Notes under the pieces: generated by a model | The model's database searches: none | The model's input: the letters and a program-made list of their open reading frames with translations, nothing else | What the model was told of the DNA's origin: nothing | Source of the DNA: an uncultured Coprococcus sp. | GTDB taxonomy: Bacteria; Bacillota; Clostridia; Lachnospirales; Lachnospiraceae | Direction of reading: 5' to 3' | NCBI GenBank assembly: GCA_947626675.1 | Contig: CANQTC010000016.1 | Location: 1 to 57,428 of the forward strand | Length of the DNA: 57,428 nucleotides | Program-made: the position numbers and the translations under genes | Shown: positions 1 to 8,906 of the stretch, piece after piece | Layout: each line of letters begins with the position of its first letter | Numbering within the stretch: the stretch's first letter is position 1

Positions 1-205
1 ATGTGAACTAAGCTCATACTTCGTATTCGCTAAGGTCACAGGTATAAGTTCTCACTAAACTCATACTTCGCTTTGCTTGTATTCGTTAAGTGTTCACATT
101 TCACCATGTGAACTAAGCTCATACTTCGTATTCGCTAAGGTCACAGGTATAAGTTCTCACTAAACTCATACTTCGCTTTGCTCGTATTCGTTAAGTGTTC
201 ACATT
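1..205. repeat. Tandem 105-bp repeat, two copies
   Basis: Copy 1 spans 1-105 and copy 2 spans 106-205; over the shared length they differ at about one base (gcttgtattc against gctcgtattc). Each unit starts with ATGTGAAC and ends with GTTCACAT, so its ends are inverted repeats. Inside each unit a shorter motif around CTCATACTTCG then TATTCG occurs twice. No reading frame of useful length crosses it. The first copy begins at the window edge, so the array may extend upstream. Function unknown. Confidence 0.9.
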
Positions 206-243
206 ATATCATAATCAAAAAGTTTGTGCTACCCTGGTGATAA

Positions 244-272
244 TTGCAATTTCACAAGAAAACATATAGAAT
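244..272 (+). promoter_or_regulatory. Predicted sigma-A promoter of hprK-glk
   Basis: TTGCAA (244-249) and TAGAAT (267-272) are separated by 17 bases, about 60 bases upstream of the hprK start. This is the best sigma-A-like match between the tandem repeat and hprK. Prediction from sequence only. Confidence 0.5.
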
Positions 273-333
273 AAAATGCCTGTATATGGTATCATACGAA
301 TAGTCAGAAAAATACGCATTTAAGGAGGAACTT

Positions 334-1281
334 ATGCTATACAGTGTAACCGTTACACAGCTTATTGAGAAAATGAACCTGAAAAATTATACGCCTGAGA
401 TAGACACCGATAAAGTCCTGATACAGGACCCGGGTATTAACAGACCGGCAGTACAGTTAGGCGGATTTTTTGAACATTTTGATGCAGGACGCATACAGAT
501 ATGCGGAAATGTTGAACATGCATATATTGCTGCCATGCATACAGAAGAGGAAAATATAGAAATTATAAATGAGTTCTTTTCATATAAACCACCATGCCTG
601 ATTTTTTGCAGGGGACTGGAACCATATCCGTTTATTATAGAAGCAGGAAAGAAGCATGGCGTTCCGGTACTGACATCCGATGCCATCACATCCGCTTTTG
701 TCCATGAATCAGACCGCTGGCTTCATGTAGAACTTGCGCCGAGGATATCCGTTCATGCGGTGCTGGTAGATGTTTATGGTGAAGGTGTGCTGATTATGGG
801 TGAAAGCGGTATCGGAAAGTCAGAGGCAGCGCTTGAACTGATTAAGAGAGGTCACCGCCTTGTTGCAGATGATGTAGTTGAGATTAAAAAGGTCAGCGAA
901 GCGACGCTGGTAGGACGGGCTCCGGATATTACACGTCATTTTATAGAACTTCGCGGAATTGGAATTATTGATGTAAAATCAATGTTTGGTGTGGAATGTG
1001 TAAAGATTGACCAGAATATAGACCTTGTCGTGAATCTTGAAGAATGGAGCAAAGATACAGAATATGACAGATTAGGCCTTGAAGACAATTATACGGAATT
1101 TCTTGGAAATAAAGTAGTGAGTCATAATATTCCTGTCAGACCGGGACGGAATATCGCAATTATAGTAGAGTCTGCCGCTGTTAATCACAGGCAGAAAAAG
1201 ATGGGTTATAATGCGGCACAGGAATTATATAACAGAGTGACACAAAATATTATGAAGGGTAACCATAAGAAGGAGGATTAA
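334..1281 (+). CDS. hprK: HPr kinase/phosphorylase
   Basis: Bifunctional enzyme that phosphorylates and dephosphorylates Ser46 of HPr and Crh-type proteins in the cytoplasm, controlling carbon catabolite repression in Firmicutes. The 315-aa length is normal for the family. The P-loop GESGIGKS lies at about residues 156-163, His141 sits in SVHAVLVDV, and the family signature ELRGIGIIDVKSMFG is at 205-219. A strong AAGGAGG lies just before the ATG. It is followed 4 bases later by a ROK glucokinase, and a likely substrate, the Crh-like protein at 5212, lies in the same neighbourhood. Confidence 0.97.
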   Translation: MLYSVTVTQLIEKMNLKNYTPEIDTDKVLIQDPGINRPAVQLGGFFEHFDAGRIQICGNVEHAYIAAMHTEEENIEIINEFFSYKPPCLIFCRGLEPYPFIIEAGKKHGVPVLTSDAITSAFVHESDRWLHVELAPRISVHAVLVDVYGEGVLIMGESGIGKSEAALELIKRGHRLVADDVVEIKKVSEATLVGRAPDITRHFIELRGIGIIDVKSMFGVECVKIDQNIDLVVNLEEWSKDTEYDRLGLEDNYTEFLGNKVVSHNIPVRPGRNIAIIVESAAVNHRQKKMGYNAAQELYNRVTQNIMKGNHKKED

Positions 1282-1285
1282 TATC

Positions 1286-2227
1286 ATGGCAAACTATGTA
1301 TTTGGAGTTGATATCGGGGGTACAACAGTAAAAATAGGACTATTTACAATACAGGGTGAACTCTTAGATAAATGGGAGATTACGACAAGAACAGATGAAG
1401 GCGGAAGATTCATATTAGGTGATATCGCTGCTTCTGTTAAAGCAAAAGCGGCAGAAAAAGCGATAGCTGACGATGATATAGCAGGAATCGGAATGGGCGT
1501 TCCGGGACCTGTCAAGGAAGATGGAACGGTTTTAAAGTGCGTTAATCTCGGATGGGGAATTTTTAATGTTGAAGAAGAACTTAGCAGATTGACAGGATAT
1601 ACCGTAAAGGCAGGAAATGATGCGAATATGGCTGCACTTGGCGAGATGTGGCAGGGAGGCGGAAAGGGCCATACCAATATCGTTATGGTTACACTTGGCA
1701 CTGGTGTAGGCGGCGGAATCATTATTAACGGAAAGATGCTCTTTGGCGTAAATGGCGCCGGCGGAGAAATCGGTCATATCTGTGTAAATGATGAAGAAAC
1801 AGAGAAGTGTGGATGTGGAAATACAGGATGTCTTGAACAATACACATCGGCAACCGGAATCGTACGTTCTGCCAATATTCTTCTGAACACATCAGATAAA
1901 CCGTCAAAGCTTAGAAATGTACAGTATATATCTGCAAAGGAAATATTTGATGCTGCAAAGGAAGGCGATGAAGTTGCAGCAAATTTGGTAGAAAAGCATG
2001 GGGAGGCGTTAGGAAAGGCGCTGGCTCAGATTGCATGTGTCGTAGACCCGGAGATATTTGTTATTGGCGGCGGCGTATCAAAGGCAGGGGATATTCTGCT
2101 TGATACGACATCAAAATATTTTGCAGAGTATGCTTTCCATGCATGCAGACAGACAAAATTTGCGCTTGCAACACTTGGAAATGATGCAGGGATATATGGC
2201 GGTGCATTCAGCATATTGAATGTGTAA
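1286..2227 (+). CDS. glcK: ROK-family glucokinase
   Basis: ATP-dependent glucose kinase feeding glycolysis. The ROK fold is shown by the N-terminal phosphate-binding loop DIGGTTVKIGLF, the substrate region GNDANMAALGE, the second phosphate loop LGTGVGGG, and the zinc motif with CGCGNTGCLE downstream of GHICV. At 313 aa it is full length. Its ATG lies 4 bases after the hprK stop, so the two are probably co-transcribed, joining catabolite-control signalling with hexose phosphorylation. ROK substrate specificity cannot be proved from sequence, but the Clostridia glucokinase subgroup is the best fit. Confidence 0.9.
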   Translation: MANYVFGVDIGGTTVKIGLFTIQGELLDKWEITTRTDEGGRFILGDIAASVKAKAAEKAIADDDIAGIGMGVPGPVKEDGTVLKCVNLGWGIFNVEEELSRLTGYTVKAGNDANMAALGEMWQGGGKGHTNIVMVTLGTGVGGGIIINGKMLFGVNGAGGEIGHICVNDEETEKCGCGNTGCLEQYTSATGIVRSANILLNTSDKPSKLRNVQYISAKEIFDAAKEGDEVAANLVEKHGEALGKALAQIACVVDPEIFVIGGGVSKAGDILLDTTSKYFAEYAFHACRQTKFALATLGNDAGIYGGAFSILNV

Positions 2228-2276
2228 TATGAAAAATAATCTGCTTATATGAATTTTTAGTATTGAATTATAAAAG

Positions 2277-2351
2277 TCTTTAATGTATTATATGTGTGGT
2301 TAATGTCGGATTATTCGGACATACTATGATATAATGCATTAAAGATTTTTT
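2277..2351 (+). terminator. Long branched terminator after glcK
   Basis: A 16-base arm at 2277-2292 pairs with 2330-2345 (one G-U pair) and is followed by six T. A smaller stem (ATGTC/GACAT) sits in the loop. It closes the hprK-glcK unit and separates it from murB. Confidence 0.75.
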
Positions 2352-2428
2352 GGTGAAATAAACAAATATCCACTCGTATATAATATTAATAGTGAAGTTT
2401 GAATATATAATATTTATTGGAGATAATT

Positions 2429-3334
2429 ATGGATTTTTTTGATAAGGCTGAAAGTATTTTAGGAAGAAATAATATAAAAAGGCAGATTCCTTTGAGTGGG
2501 CTTACTACGTTTCGGGTAGGGGGAAATGCAGACTATGTTGCAGTACCACAGAATGCGGAACAGTTATCAGCACTTCTAAAACTTTGCAATGATGAAAAAA
2601 AACCATTTTTTATACTTGGAAATGGAAGCAATATTCTTGCGTCTGACAAAGGATATAGTGGTGTTATCATTCATATATTATCCGGAATGAAGAATATAGA
2701 GATACAAGGAACATCTGTGAAAGCTGATGCGGGGGCTTTGCTTGCCGCCGTTGCAGGCAGGGCAGCAAAAGAAGGTCTTTCCGGTATGGAATTTGCATCA
2801 GGGATACCCGGAACGATTGGCGGGGCTGTTTATATGAATGCCGGCGCATATGGCGGGGAGATAAAGAATATCATCCGTACAGTCAGAGCGATGGGCTACG
2901 ATGGCAATATATATGATATCCCTGTCGGTGAAATGGACTTTTCTTACAGACACAGCATCATTCAGACGAGAAGGCTGATTGTACTTTCGGCAGAATTTGA
3001 ACTGGAAGAGGGAAAAATAGAAGAAATAAATTCAAGAATAAGGGAACTGGCAGAGGCACGAAGAAGTAAGCAGCCGCTTGAATATCCGTCAGCCGGCTCG
3101 ACATTTAAAAGACCAGAAGGCTATTTTGCAGGAAAGCTGATTATGGATGCAGGACTTAGCGGTGCCTCCATAGGGGGCGCGCAGGTATCAGAGAAGCATT
3201 GCGGATTTGTTATCAATAAAGGCGGCGCTACGGCAGAGGATGTTATGCAGCTCATAACATATATTAAAAAAGAGGTTTGCAGACAATTTGGTGTTGAACT
3301 TGAAACGGAAGTTAAGACCTTAGGAGAGTTTTAG
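2429..3334 (+). CDS. murB: UDP-N-acetylenolpyruvoylglucosamine reductase
   Basis: FAD/NADPH enzyme that reduces UDP-GlcNAc-enolpyruvate to UDP-MurNAc in peptidoglycan precursor synthesis. FAD-binding segments GNGSNILASD and EFASGIPGTIGGAVYMNAG are clear. The type II MurB catalytic serine lies in SAGSTFKRP, and the terminal glutamate region ELETEVKTLGE is present. The ATG at 2429 is preferred over an upstream TTG because TTGGAG is correctly spaced before it. That gives 301 aa, normal for the family. The next gene starts one base after the stop, so murB is coupled to rapZ. Confidence 0.96.
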   Translation: MDFFDKAESILGRNNIKRQIPLSGLTTFRVGGNADYVAVPQNAEQLSALLKLCNDEKKPFFILGNGSNILASDKGYSGVIIHILSGMKNIEIQGTSVKADAGALLAAVAGRAAKEGLSGMEFASGIPGTIGGAVYMNAGAYGGEIKNIIRTVRAMGYDGNIYDIPVGEMDFSYRHSIIQTRRLIVLSAEFELEEGKIEEINSRIRELAEARRSKQPLEYPSAGSTFKRPEGYFAGKLIMDAGLSGASIGGAQVSEKHCGFVINKGGATAEDVMQLITYIKKEVCRQFGVELETEVKTLGEF

Positions 3335-3335
3335 T

Positions 3336-4214
3336 ATGAGATTTGTAATTGTTACAGGTATGAGCGGTGCCGGCAAGGCAACTGCACTAAAAACTTTAGA
3401 AGATGCAGGTTTTTTCTGTGTAGATAATTTACCGATACAGTTGATAAAAAGATTTGCTGAGATTGCTTATGACGAGCAGATACAGGTTGATGAAGTTGCC
3501 ATAAGTGTAGATATACGCAGCGGCAGAGCCTTGAGTCAGTTGAATACATGTCTTGCAGAAATAAAAGAATGTGGATGGCCGTACGAGATATTATTTGTAG
3601 ACTGTTCAGATGAAACACTTGTAAAAAGATATAAGGAAACAAGAAGAACACACCCTCTTTCCGTAAAAGATGGCAGAATCATTGACGGAATAAAAAAGGA
3701 AAGAGAACTGATAGGATTTATCAGGGAAGAAGCCGACTATATAATAGATACTTCTAATCTGCTAGTGAGGGAGTTTAAGGCTGAACTTGATAAGATATTT
3801 ATTCAGGACATGGAATACAGCAATTTCATCATTACGATTATGTCATTTGGCTTTAAATATGGTATCCCAAGAGATTCAGATATGGTTCAGGATGTCAGAT
3901 TTCTTCCAAATCCCTATTATGATGAAGACTTGAGACCACTTACAGGAAATGACAAGGAAATACAGAAATATGTAATGGATTGTAAGGAAGCATCGGTATT
4001 CCTTGAAAAAATTTTAGATATTATATTTTTCCTTGTGCCGAATTATATCAGAGAGGGAAAAAATCAGCTTGTTATATCCATTGGCTGTACAGGAGGAAAA
4101 CACCGTTCCGTAACGATTGCGAATGCAATATACGAAAGACTTCAGAAGTCCCAATATACAGTGCGGATTCACCATCGGGATATCACAAAAGACGCAATTG
4201 TAAAGAAATTGTAG
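3336..4214 (+). CDS. rapZ: RapZ/YvcJ nucleotide-binding protein
   Basis: P-loop protein of the RapZ/YvcJ family, linked to cell-envelope and RNA-mediated control in other bacteria. Family landmarks are all present: the N-terminal P-loop, then FFCVDNLP, RYKETRRTHPL, MSFGFKYGIP, VRFLPNPYY and the C-terminal GCTGGKHRSV. The 292-aa length is normal. The Walker A motif reads G-M-S-G-A-G-K-A-T, so the usual Ser/Thr after Lys14 is Ala15, which is odd because that residue normally coordinates magnesium. It lies between murB and whiA. The yvcK gene that often separates rapZ and whiA is absent: only 15 bases lie between them. Confidence 0.95.
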   Translation: MRFVIVTGMSGAGKATALKTLEDAGFFCVDNLPIQLIKRFAEIAYDEQIQVDEVAISVDIRSGRALSQLNTCLAEIKECGWPYEILFVDCSDETLVKRYKETRRTHPLSVKDGRIIDGIKKERELIGFIREEADYIIDTSNLLVREFKAELDKIFIQDMEYSNFIITIMSFGFKYGIPRDSDMVQDVRFLPNPYYDEDLRPLTGNDKEIQKYVMDCKEASVFLEKILDIIFFLVPNYIREGKNQLVISIGCTGGKHRSVTIANAIYERLQKSQYTVRIHHRDITKDAIVKKL

Positions 4215-4229
4215 CGAAGGAGAGATTTT

Positions 4230-5192
4230 ATGTCGTTTTCATCAGACGTAAAAACTGAGCTGTCAAAGAATATCTCCGGAGCAAGACACTGTCAGATTGC
4301 CGAGCTTTCTGCCATGATATCAATGGTAGCGGAAATACACTATGTAAACAACATTCCTGTTCGTATTGTGATAGCAACTGAACGAAGTGTTATAGCAGGT
4401 ACGATAGCAGGACTTATCAGAAAGCTGTTTTCCTATATACCGGAATCGGCAGTCAGAAAGTTGGGAAAGAGCAGCAGATTATACAGGATTGTTATTGATG
4501 ACAGGGAGATGGCGAAACGGATGCTAGATACCTTGAAACTTGTAAATGTATCAGCACATCCGGAGAAAGGCAGATATATTCAAAGCTGTCAGAATATGAA
4601 GATTGACGGTACGATTGTGTGGCAGGAATGTTGCAAGCGTGCATTTATAAAAGGTGCATTTATGACATCAGGCTCTATCAGTGATCCGAATAAAGGGTAT
4701 CATTTGGAAATCGTAAGTAATAATAATACAAGGGCTGAATTTATACAAAAGCTTATAAGGGAATTTGACATAGAGTGCAGAATTGTTGAACGAAAACGGT
4801 ATCGTGTGGTATATATTAAGGATGGAACGATGATTGTGGATATTCTTAATATTATGGGCGCGCATATATCACTTATGAATATGGAAAATGTCAGAATTCT
4901 GAAAGATATAAGCAATAATGTAAATCGTAAAGTGAATTGCGAAACTGCTAATATGAATAAAACCATACATGCTGCGGTAAGACAGATTCAGGATATCAAT
5001 TATATTATAAAGATAAAAGGGATTCAGTATCTTCCGGACAATCTCAGGGATTTAGCATTAGCAAGACTTGAGGCGGAGGATGCGTCACTGAAGGAACTAG
5101 GAGAGATGGTAACTCCCCCTATCAGTAAGTCGGGAGTAAATCATAGATTAAGAAAAATAAGCGAAATCGCAGATGAACTGCGAGGGCTGTAA
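4230..5192 (+). CDS. whiA: DNA-binding protein WhiA
   Basis: WhiA has an N-terminal degenerate LAGLIDADG-type domain and a C-terminal helix-turn-helix. In Gram-positive bacteria it affects cell division and chromosome segregation. Markers seen are the start MSFSSDVKTELS, the segment CCKRAFIKGAFMTSGSISDP, and the HTH end with LGEMVTPPISKSGVNHRLRKI. At 320 aa it is complete. An AAGGAGAG site precedes the ATG. It follows rapZ by 15 bases and precedes the Crh-like gene by 19, matching the Bacillus rapZ-yvcK-whiA-crh order apart from the missing yvcK. Confidence 0.96.
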   Translation: MSFSSDVKTELSKNISGARHCQIAELSAMISMVAEIHYVNNIPVRIVIATERSVIAGTIAGLIRKLFSYIPESAVRKLGKSSRLYRIVIDDREMAKRMLDTLKLVNVSAHPEKGRYIQSCQNMKIDGTIVWQECCKRAFIKGAFMTSGSISDPNKGYHLEIVSNNNTRAEFIQKLIREFDIECRIVERKRYRVVYIKDGTMIVDILNIMGAHISLMNMENVRILKDISNNVNRKVNCETANMNKTIHAAVRQIQDINYIIKIKGIQYLPDNLRDLALARLEAEDASLKELGEMVTPPISKSGVNHRLRKISEIADELRGL

Positions 5193-5211
5193 TGCGTTAA
5201 GGAGGAAAAAA

Positions 5212-5469
5212 ATGATTGAGAAAACAGTAGTGGTATCAATGCCTAAAGATACGGAGGACAGACCTGTAGCAGTATTGGTCCAGATAGCAAGCCAGTATGA
5301 AAGTAAAGTACATCTGGCAACAGGCGATAAAAAAATTAATGCCAAAAGCATTATGGGTATGATGAGCATGGATTTTTCTGATGGAAAAGAAATAACAATC
5401 GTTGCCGACGGTGTTGACGAAGAACAGGCAGTAAAAGAAATATCGGATTACCTGTCAGAAGAATCGTAA
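5212..5469 (+). CDS. crh: Crh-like HPr paralogue lacking the active histidine
   Basis: An 85-aa HPr-fold protein. Aligned by eye with Bacillus HPr, the region that is normally GIHARPA reads T-E-D-R-P-V. His15 is therefore Glu15 and Ala16 is Asp, while Arg17 and Pro18 remain. The HprK target is intact: Ser46 in INAKSIMGMMS. It therefore cannot act as a PTS phosphocarrier in the usual way but could be phosphorylated by HprK, like Crh of Bacillus (which has Gln15). The start at 5212 follows AAGGAGG. The order rapZ-whiA-crh supports a Crh role in catabolite control; that function is inference. Confidence 0.82.
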   Translation: MIEKTVVVSMPKDTEDRPVAVLVQIASQYESKVHLATGDKKINAKSIMGMMSMDFSDGKEITIVADGVDEEQAVKEISDYLSEES

Positions 5470-5561
5470 AAAAATATTATTCATATCTATATTTATTGCA
5501 CCATTGCCTTAAATGTGGTAAAATCAAATATATTAATGGATATTTGCCGGAGGAAGAAAAT

Positions 5562-8282
5562 ATGGGATTTTTTGACGGTATATTAAAAAAAATACCCTTT
5601 GCAGCCAAGTTTTCAAAAAAACGAGAACCTGTAAATAACGTCGAACTCCAGTATAATAAGGCTATGAACCTTATGGACAATGGGGAAGGCACAGAATCGG
5701 TTGAAATTCTTGAACAGGTTGTAGATATAGGAATTATGGATGCTCAGTATAAATCATATGGCAATGATGCGCTGCTTGCTTTAGCTGAGTTTTTTGAAAC
5801 GGGTATTTATCGCAACGCGGTTACGGAAGTTGACTTAAATAAAGCTGCAAAGTATTATGAGAAGTATGTTAATCAGAATCATGATGGTGATATTATTTAT
5901 AAACTTGCCAAGATGCTTCTTGAGATACAAAACTTTTCTAAGGCAATCAAATATTATGAGATTGCTGCAACAGAATATGGCATTAAAGCAGCCTTTATGA
6001 GTCTTGGCTCTATTTACGAAAGCGGTCTGAACAGGATTGACCAGTATGGCAACAAGAGTGATTATGTTGTTCCTATCGATCTTGAAAAATCTATGAGCTG
6101 GTATAAAAAGCTGGCTGATACAGGCGATGCAAAGGCAAAGGCGGCATATGAGCGGGTACAGTACGCAAGTACACATGGTGACAGCCTTCAATTTGAAGAG
6201 ATGGATAAGCTCTATACCGATATTGCTAAAAAACGTAAGGAAAAGGGGAAAGAACCTCATTATAAGGTCATTGAAGCTGCCAGACTTCAATATCAGTATA
6301 CATATGTTCATAATCAGGTAGAGGGATTTATACATAAGCTTCCAAAGGACTGGGTGAAGACCATTAATGAATCAACAGGCGAGGAATATTATGCGCCGAA
6401 TCTTACATACAAAGATTTTGCCATTTATGTATATTATGACAGTATACCGAAGGATTCAAAGAAAACACTCGAAAGTTATCTTCGATATTGCAATGATGCA
6501 TTTGACGAAGATTTGCAGCTTAAGGCATATGTGACTGAATATGCGGATGGTATCTGTACAACCTATTACCATAAGGAACTTGAAAAAGGAATTGTTTCAT
6601 TTGCGTTTTATCATGGCAGAAGACTTGCCTGTATGCGGTTTGTATGCGCAACAATGGAGATTATTGAGCAGTATGAAGAAATTATATTTGAAACTGCAAA
6701 TTCATTTGCTTTTACAAATCCAACACTCGTAAGTGATGAGAGCGCGAATAGAAGAGATATGCAGTATTATAATGAAGCGATATACTGCTATTATCTTGAA
6801 GATTATGAAGGCGCGATGAAAGCAGCAAAACAGGCGCTTAATTTGGGAAGTATTAAAGCCAGTTATCTTCTGATAGAGCTGTATTATGATGAAGACAGCT
6901 CCTACAGAGATGTTGATAAGACGATTAGCTACGCAAAGCAGTTATTTGAAGCGACAAAAGACCCGGAGCTGGCATTCCTTTTAGGAAATGTCTACGACCA
7001 ACAGCTTAAGGATTATATGAAAGCGCTGAACTGGTATGAGAATGCTGAACGGCTCGGACATAAGCGCGTGGCGTTCTATATGGGACGTATCTACTATTAC
7101 GGACTTCTCCGGACGAAGCGTGATGGGGCTAAAGCACTTGAATATTTCAAGAAGGCGAGAGCAAATGGTATTACAGAAGCGGAAGGCTATATAAAAGATT
7201 TAGAGGAGCTGAACGGCGAGGATTTACAGACTGCCATTGATAAATGGGAAAGAGCTGTAGAAGTCGGAAGCGAAGCTGCTGCGATTAAAATTGCAATGAT
7301 GAAACAGCGGCAGATATTCTATATTGCTACGCCATATGAAATAGAAAAAGCCTATCTTGAAGCACTTGAGCTTGGAAGTGCTCAGGCCGGATATGAGCTT
7401 GGTAAGATATATCAGCTTCAGGAGAAGCAGGAGAATTATAAGGGCGAGAAAAAGAGCATTATTTACTTTGAAAAAGCATTTAATGCAAACTTTGATGACT
7501 GGGATAAGGTCAACTTATTCACGATTATTAATTATAAAGTTGAAAAGGGATTGCCAAAAGAAGAAGCAATCAAGTTGTATATTGAAGATGCCAGCATGGG
7601 CTATGTTCCGGCGATAGAAAAATTGATTCATCTTGTTCCGACAACTACACAGCAGATATGGAGTCTTTATGATGCACTTATCGAACTGGCGGAAACAGGT
7701 GATGAAACTGCTATAGTAGCGATGAATAAGCTGGAACTTAATTATGTGGATTTGGTTCTCCGGGAGCCTGATAAAAACCAAAAGGTTATTGAAAATAAAT
7801 TCTTCAGACTTTGTGTTCCGAAAGCTTCTACTGCTACAATCAATGATGAAGGCGGTACGATTAAACTGGCAGATTCAGTTGTAGAATTTGCTGTTGCGGA
7901 GATGCCTGTAAATGCATCTGCTGAACAGGATTATCTGAAGATATATAAGCTTATTGTTTCCGAGTATCTTCCGGATGAAAATGCAGATGTCATCATTGCA
8001 AATTCAAGAATGATTGGTTCTGCTATAAAAGCATCAAAGGATAATGTTCATACATACAGTATTCTGTTGATTAGCTCGAAGAACCAGTATATATTTAAAC
8101 TCAGTTCAAGAGACAGACGAGAGATGATGCAGTTTAAGGATACACTTACCATGATGGCGAAGTCTCTTGTGGAAACCGGCGAGATATATAAAGCGACCGG
8201 TGATGAGAAACGAAATATAGGTCTTGCTTTCCTCCTTAAAGCAAATGAAAGCGGCTTCCTTTCTATTGGGAAGGGAGATTGA
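5562..8282 (+). CDS. Large Sel1/TPR-repeat protein of unknown function
   Basis: A 906-aa cytoplasmic-looking protein with no signal peptide. Two blocks of Sel1-like helical repeats (roughly residues 30-220 and 410-740) carry motifs such as AAKYYEKYV, AFMSLGSIYESG, ALNWYENAERLGHKRVAFYMGRIYYYG and AGYELGKIYQL. Between them, about residues 235-400, and at the C-terminal end are non-repeat segments that I do not recognise. They resemble each other in style (DFAIYVYYDSIPKD and later VVEFAVAEMPVN) and may be related globular domains. The ATG at 5562 follows CCGGAGGAAG and is preferred over a start at 5496. Sel1 proteins are usually interaction scaffolds; no partner can be named here. Confidence 0.8.
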   Translation: MGFFDGILKKIPFAAKFSKKREPVNNVELQYNKAMNLMDNGEGTESVEILEQVVDIGIMDAQYKSYGNDALLALAEFFETGIYRNAVTEVDLNKAAKYYEKYVNQNHDGDIIYKLAKMLLEIQNFSKAIKYYEIAATEYGIKAAFMSLGSIYESGLNRIDQYGNKSDYVVPIDLEKSMSWYKKLADTGDAKAKAAYERVQYASTHGDSLQFEEMDKLYTDIAKKRKEKGKEPHYKVIEAARLQYQYTYVHNQVEGFIHKLPKDWVKTINESTGEEYYAPNLTYKDFAIYVYYDSIPKDSKKTLESYLRYCNDAFDEDLQLKAYVTEYADGICTTYYHKELEKGIVSFAFYHGRRLACMRFVCATMEIIEQYEEIIFETANSFAFTNPTLVSDESANRRDMQYYNEAIYCYYLEDYEGAMKAAKQALNLGSIKASYLLIELYYDEDSSYRDVDKTISYAKQLFEATKDPELAFLLGNVYDQQLKDYMKALNWYENAERLGHKRVAFYMGRIYYYGLLRTKRDGAKALEYFKKARANGITEAEGYIKDLEELNGEDLQTAIDKWERAVEVGSEAAAIKIAMMKQRQIFYIATPYEIEKAYLEALELGSAQAGYELGKIYQLQEKQENYKGEKKSIIYFEKAFNANFDDWDKVNLFTIINYKVEKGLPKEEAIKLYIEDASMGYVPAIEKLIHLVPTTTQQIWSLYDALIELAETGDETAIVAMNKLELNYVDLVLREPDKNQKVIENKFFRLCVPKASTATINDEGGTIKLADSVVEFAVAEMPVNASAEQDYLKIYKLIVSEYLPDENADVIIANSRMIGSAIKASKDNVHTYSILLISSKNQYIFKLSSRDRREMMQFKDTLTMMAKSLVETGEIYKATGDEKRNIGLAFLLKANESGFLSIGKGD

Positions 8283-8343
8283 TAATAAAAATTAATACGC
8301 CGGGGGAGATATCTCCCGACGGGATTTTGTACAGAGGTTTTGT

Positions 8344-8823
8344 ATGTCAGGTTTAGATAAACGAAAAATCAGTAATAAGGCGCTTAGATTAGATTCGAGA
8401 ATGGCAAAGGATATAGAAATTCTGTCAGGATGTACAGGACGTTCCCAGAATGATATTATTGTATTGGCTGTAAAAAAATATCTTTTTGAAAATCGAAAAT
8501 ATTTTACAGAAGCGCTGATAGACGATGTGTTTTTAGAAAAACTCAGACACCAGGTTATGGTTATGCATCAGGAAGTTCATATTGAATTTGGTCATATATG
8601 TTTGGATGTAACAAAGACAGATAATCCGGATGACTATTTTATAAGATTGACCAAGAAGAATATGTATGGAGAACTGATTTCCAATGATGAAAGTGAAATA
8701 AACATTGTTACTGATGATTGGGCAGACTGCAACAGATATTTATGTGAAAAGATTAAAGAATATATTGAGTTTGATGAATCAGAAACAAGAAATTACTTTG
8801 GTGATAAGTTTTCTTACGAGTAA
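8344..8823 (+). CDS. Hypothetical protein with possible ribbon-helix-helix N-terminus
   Basis: A 159-aa protein. Residues about 10-45 (ISNKALRLDSRMAKDIEILS then GRSQNDIIVLAVKKYL) look like a ribbon-helix-helix segment: a basic strand followed by two helices. The rest is acidic and not recognised. An AGAGG site precedes the ATG. It lies between the Sel1 protein and the DUF4143-type ATPase on the same strand, so it may belong with either. No function is assigned. Confidence 0.7.
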   Translation: MSGLDKRKISNKALRLDSRMAKDIEILSGCTGRSQNDIIVLAVKKYLFENRKYFTEALIDDVFLEKLRHQVMVMHQEVHIEFGHICLDVTKTDNPDDYFIRLTKKNMYGELISNDESEINIVTDDWADCNRYLCEKIKEYIEFDESETRNYFGDKFSYE

Positions 8824-8906
8824 ATTTCATTTTCCTATTTACAATCTGTGCTTTAAGTGGTATTCTTATATAGATTTGGAAAATGTGGCAGTTAGAGGTG
8901 CGTAAA

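Noticed and set aside
1..205. CRISPR array
   Set aside because: Only two long tandem units with no variable spacers and no cas genes nearby.
8301..8318. GGGAGATATCTCCC palindrome after the Sel1 gene as a terminator
   Set aside because: Perfect palindrome with no loop and no proper T tract; too short to call.
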